Source: Carnegiea gigantea (Eukaryota; Streptophyta; Magnoliopsida; Caryophyllales; Cactaceae). From it: a stretch of DNA of 64,000 nucleotides. The notes beneath the pieces are model-generated. The model searched no databases and was not told the origin of the DNA. It saw nothing but the letters and a program-made list of their open reading frames with translations. Below, piece after piece: positions 62,880-64,000 of this stretch; the stretch's first letter is position 1; every line of letters starts with the position of its first letter. The DNA lies in assembly GCA_029747015.1 (NCBI GenBank), contig JAKOGI010000027.1:1458001-1522000 (forward strand), given 5' to 3'. The position numbers were made by a program, and so were the translations under genes.

Positions 62880-63028
62880 AACCTACTTCAACCCACCCCA
62901 TAAAAAATATACCAGCTTCAACCCACTTCAGCCAACATCAACCCACTTCAACCTACTTCAACCTATTTCAACCCACCTCAAAAAAAAAAATATCAACTTC
63001 AACCTACTTCAACTTACTTCACCCTTTT
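62880..63028. repeat. ~10-bp tandem repeat (ACTTCAACCC)n
   Basis: At least ten imperfect copies of ACTTCAACC(C/T), interrupted by two A runs at about 62901 and 62982. Confidence 0.85.
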
Positions 63029-63253
63029 ACCCATCCAATTTACCCATGAAAAGAACAGAGCCTAAATCTCATCTATCCAATCCTCAGAATCCCCACTGCC
63101 CATCAAAAGATCAACGGCCCTATAAACTCCCTATAATACTCTTGATTACACATGATTCGACTAAATCTGACAAAACTGACCCGAAACTCGAAATTCGAAC
63201 CAAAAGACCTGGCCACATATCCGACTGACATCTGAAATGGGTCCATCCGAAAA

Positions 63254-63292
63254 TGAACCCGAGACCCGAACCCGAACCCGAACCCGAACCCT
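63254..63292. repeat. (CCGAAC)n short tandem repeat
   Basis: Consecutive CCCGAA units lie within a longer ACCCG/CCGAA-rich stretch (63180-63300). This resembles subterminal DNA of hAT-type elements, but no ends were found. Confidence 0.7.
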
Positions 63293-63299
63293 ATCCAAC

Positions 63300-64000
63300 T
63301 CGATATTTTCTGCAAAGTTACTTATTTCTACATGACAAATATATTGGATCAAAAATCTGTTAATCTAAAATCAACCGAACTAAAATCCACTCGATCTAAA
63401 CTGAATCGACTCGAAATATTACTTAATCTAAAATATGACACAATCTAAACTTAAACGTAACCTGTGTCCGAACTAAATGAGCGATTCGAGTATGCGACTT
63501 TCTAGAACAAGACCAATAATCAAATACTCTCGTAAATGTACGTGGGACCCAATTAAGCAGAGGAGAGAGAAAGAGGTTCATGCACCTTTGCATGTTTCTG
63601 TCTTCCCAATTCGATTCTCTTCCCAATGAAGAAACCCACCAAAATTTTTAATCTTTTTCCTTTTTCTTTGGCTTTCTCTTTGAGGATAATCATAAAAGGC
63701 TGCCACTGTGGTTCTGGGCTGGGGTTGTTGCAAAATGAGATGCACAAAATCAGGGGGAGAGAAATCCATAGTTGTGGACTTTTATTGCTCCATCTCCTCT
63801 TTTCCAGATTGCCTATCAGCCTGGTAATTTCTTCCTTAACCTGCATTTTCAGTTCAATTTGCTAGCTGGGATTTTGTTTTTGTTCAATTTATTTAGGTGG
63901 GTTTTGTTGGGAAAGGTGGTAACTTTTGGATTCAATGACCTGAATCTTTCCTGGGTAAGTTTGATTTCAAGAATTTGTTCTCTGAAATTGGAAGCTCGAG
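63300..64000. other. Window edge, possible 5' region of a further gene
   Basis: A GA-rich leader-like stretch (about 63560-63575), a start at 63626 (MKKPTKIFNLFPFSLAFS; open to 63865) and a GTAAGT splice-donor-like site at 63955-63960 suggest the beginning of a + strand gene running out of the window. The 79-residue frame is not recognised and may be untranslated leader. Confidence 0.25.

Noticed and set aside
63626..63865. 79-codon frame proposed as a small hydrophobic protein
   Set aside because: It may be leader sequence of a gene running off the window. Composition and context do not settle it, so it is listed only as a possible gene start.

Overview
The window is nuclear DNA of a flowering plant, almost certainly a eudicot. 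It has GT-AG introns, an AT-rich base with GC-richer exons, three genes from typical plant families, and a dense set of plant transposable elements. I cannot name the species from sequence alone. No bacterial, organellar or viral block was seen, and no tRNA gene, rRNA gene or CRISPR array.

Three genes look intact, all on the + strand. (1) 15807-18248 is a three-exon B-class GATA zinc-finger transcription factor of the GNC/CGA1 type, 334 aa, with the C-terminal LLM motif. (2) 23871-31179 is a 14-exon gene for the P-protein (decarboxylating subunit) of the mitochondrial glycine cleavage system, 1046 aa. (3) 38413-48641 is a 14-exon Raf-like MAP kinase kinase kinase of the EDR1/SIS8 group, 888 aa. 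Exon borders were placed by hand from splice signals, reading phase and family conservation. The summed coding lengths are whole codon numbers in each case. The three genes share no pathway, and each has its own upstream and downstream region.

The rest is mostly the debris of mobile DNA. 1-15.5 kb holds a decayed beta-1,3-galactosyltransferase gene (GT31), three non-autonomous hAT-type elements or element ends (one nested in another), a Tourist-like MITE, tRNA-derived SINE copies, a 1.48-kb hAT element carrying a TRIM-like retroelement, a Copia RNase H remnant and a second small TRIM. 18.9-23 kb holds a LINE remnant split by a hAT MITE, then an element with an internal ~175-bp tandem array. 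31-38 kb holds a SINE, an (AT)n microsatellite, a second LINE remnant and an imperfect tandem repeat just upstream of the kinase gene. The kinase introns carry a hAT MITE and a Stowaway MITE. 49.8-58.9 kb holds a LINE scrap, an antisense Ty3-gypsy remnant and a full-length but dead 5.05-kb Copia element with 106-bp LTRs. 61.4-63.3 kb is extreme A/T low-complexity DNA followed by short tandem repeats.

I found no convincing undescribed system. The most useful observations are several element boundaries supported by target-site duplications, the nested insertions, a probable GC-AG intron in the GATA gene, a GT31 pseudogene, and several unexplained repeat structures.
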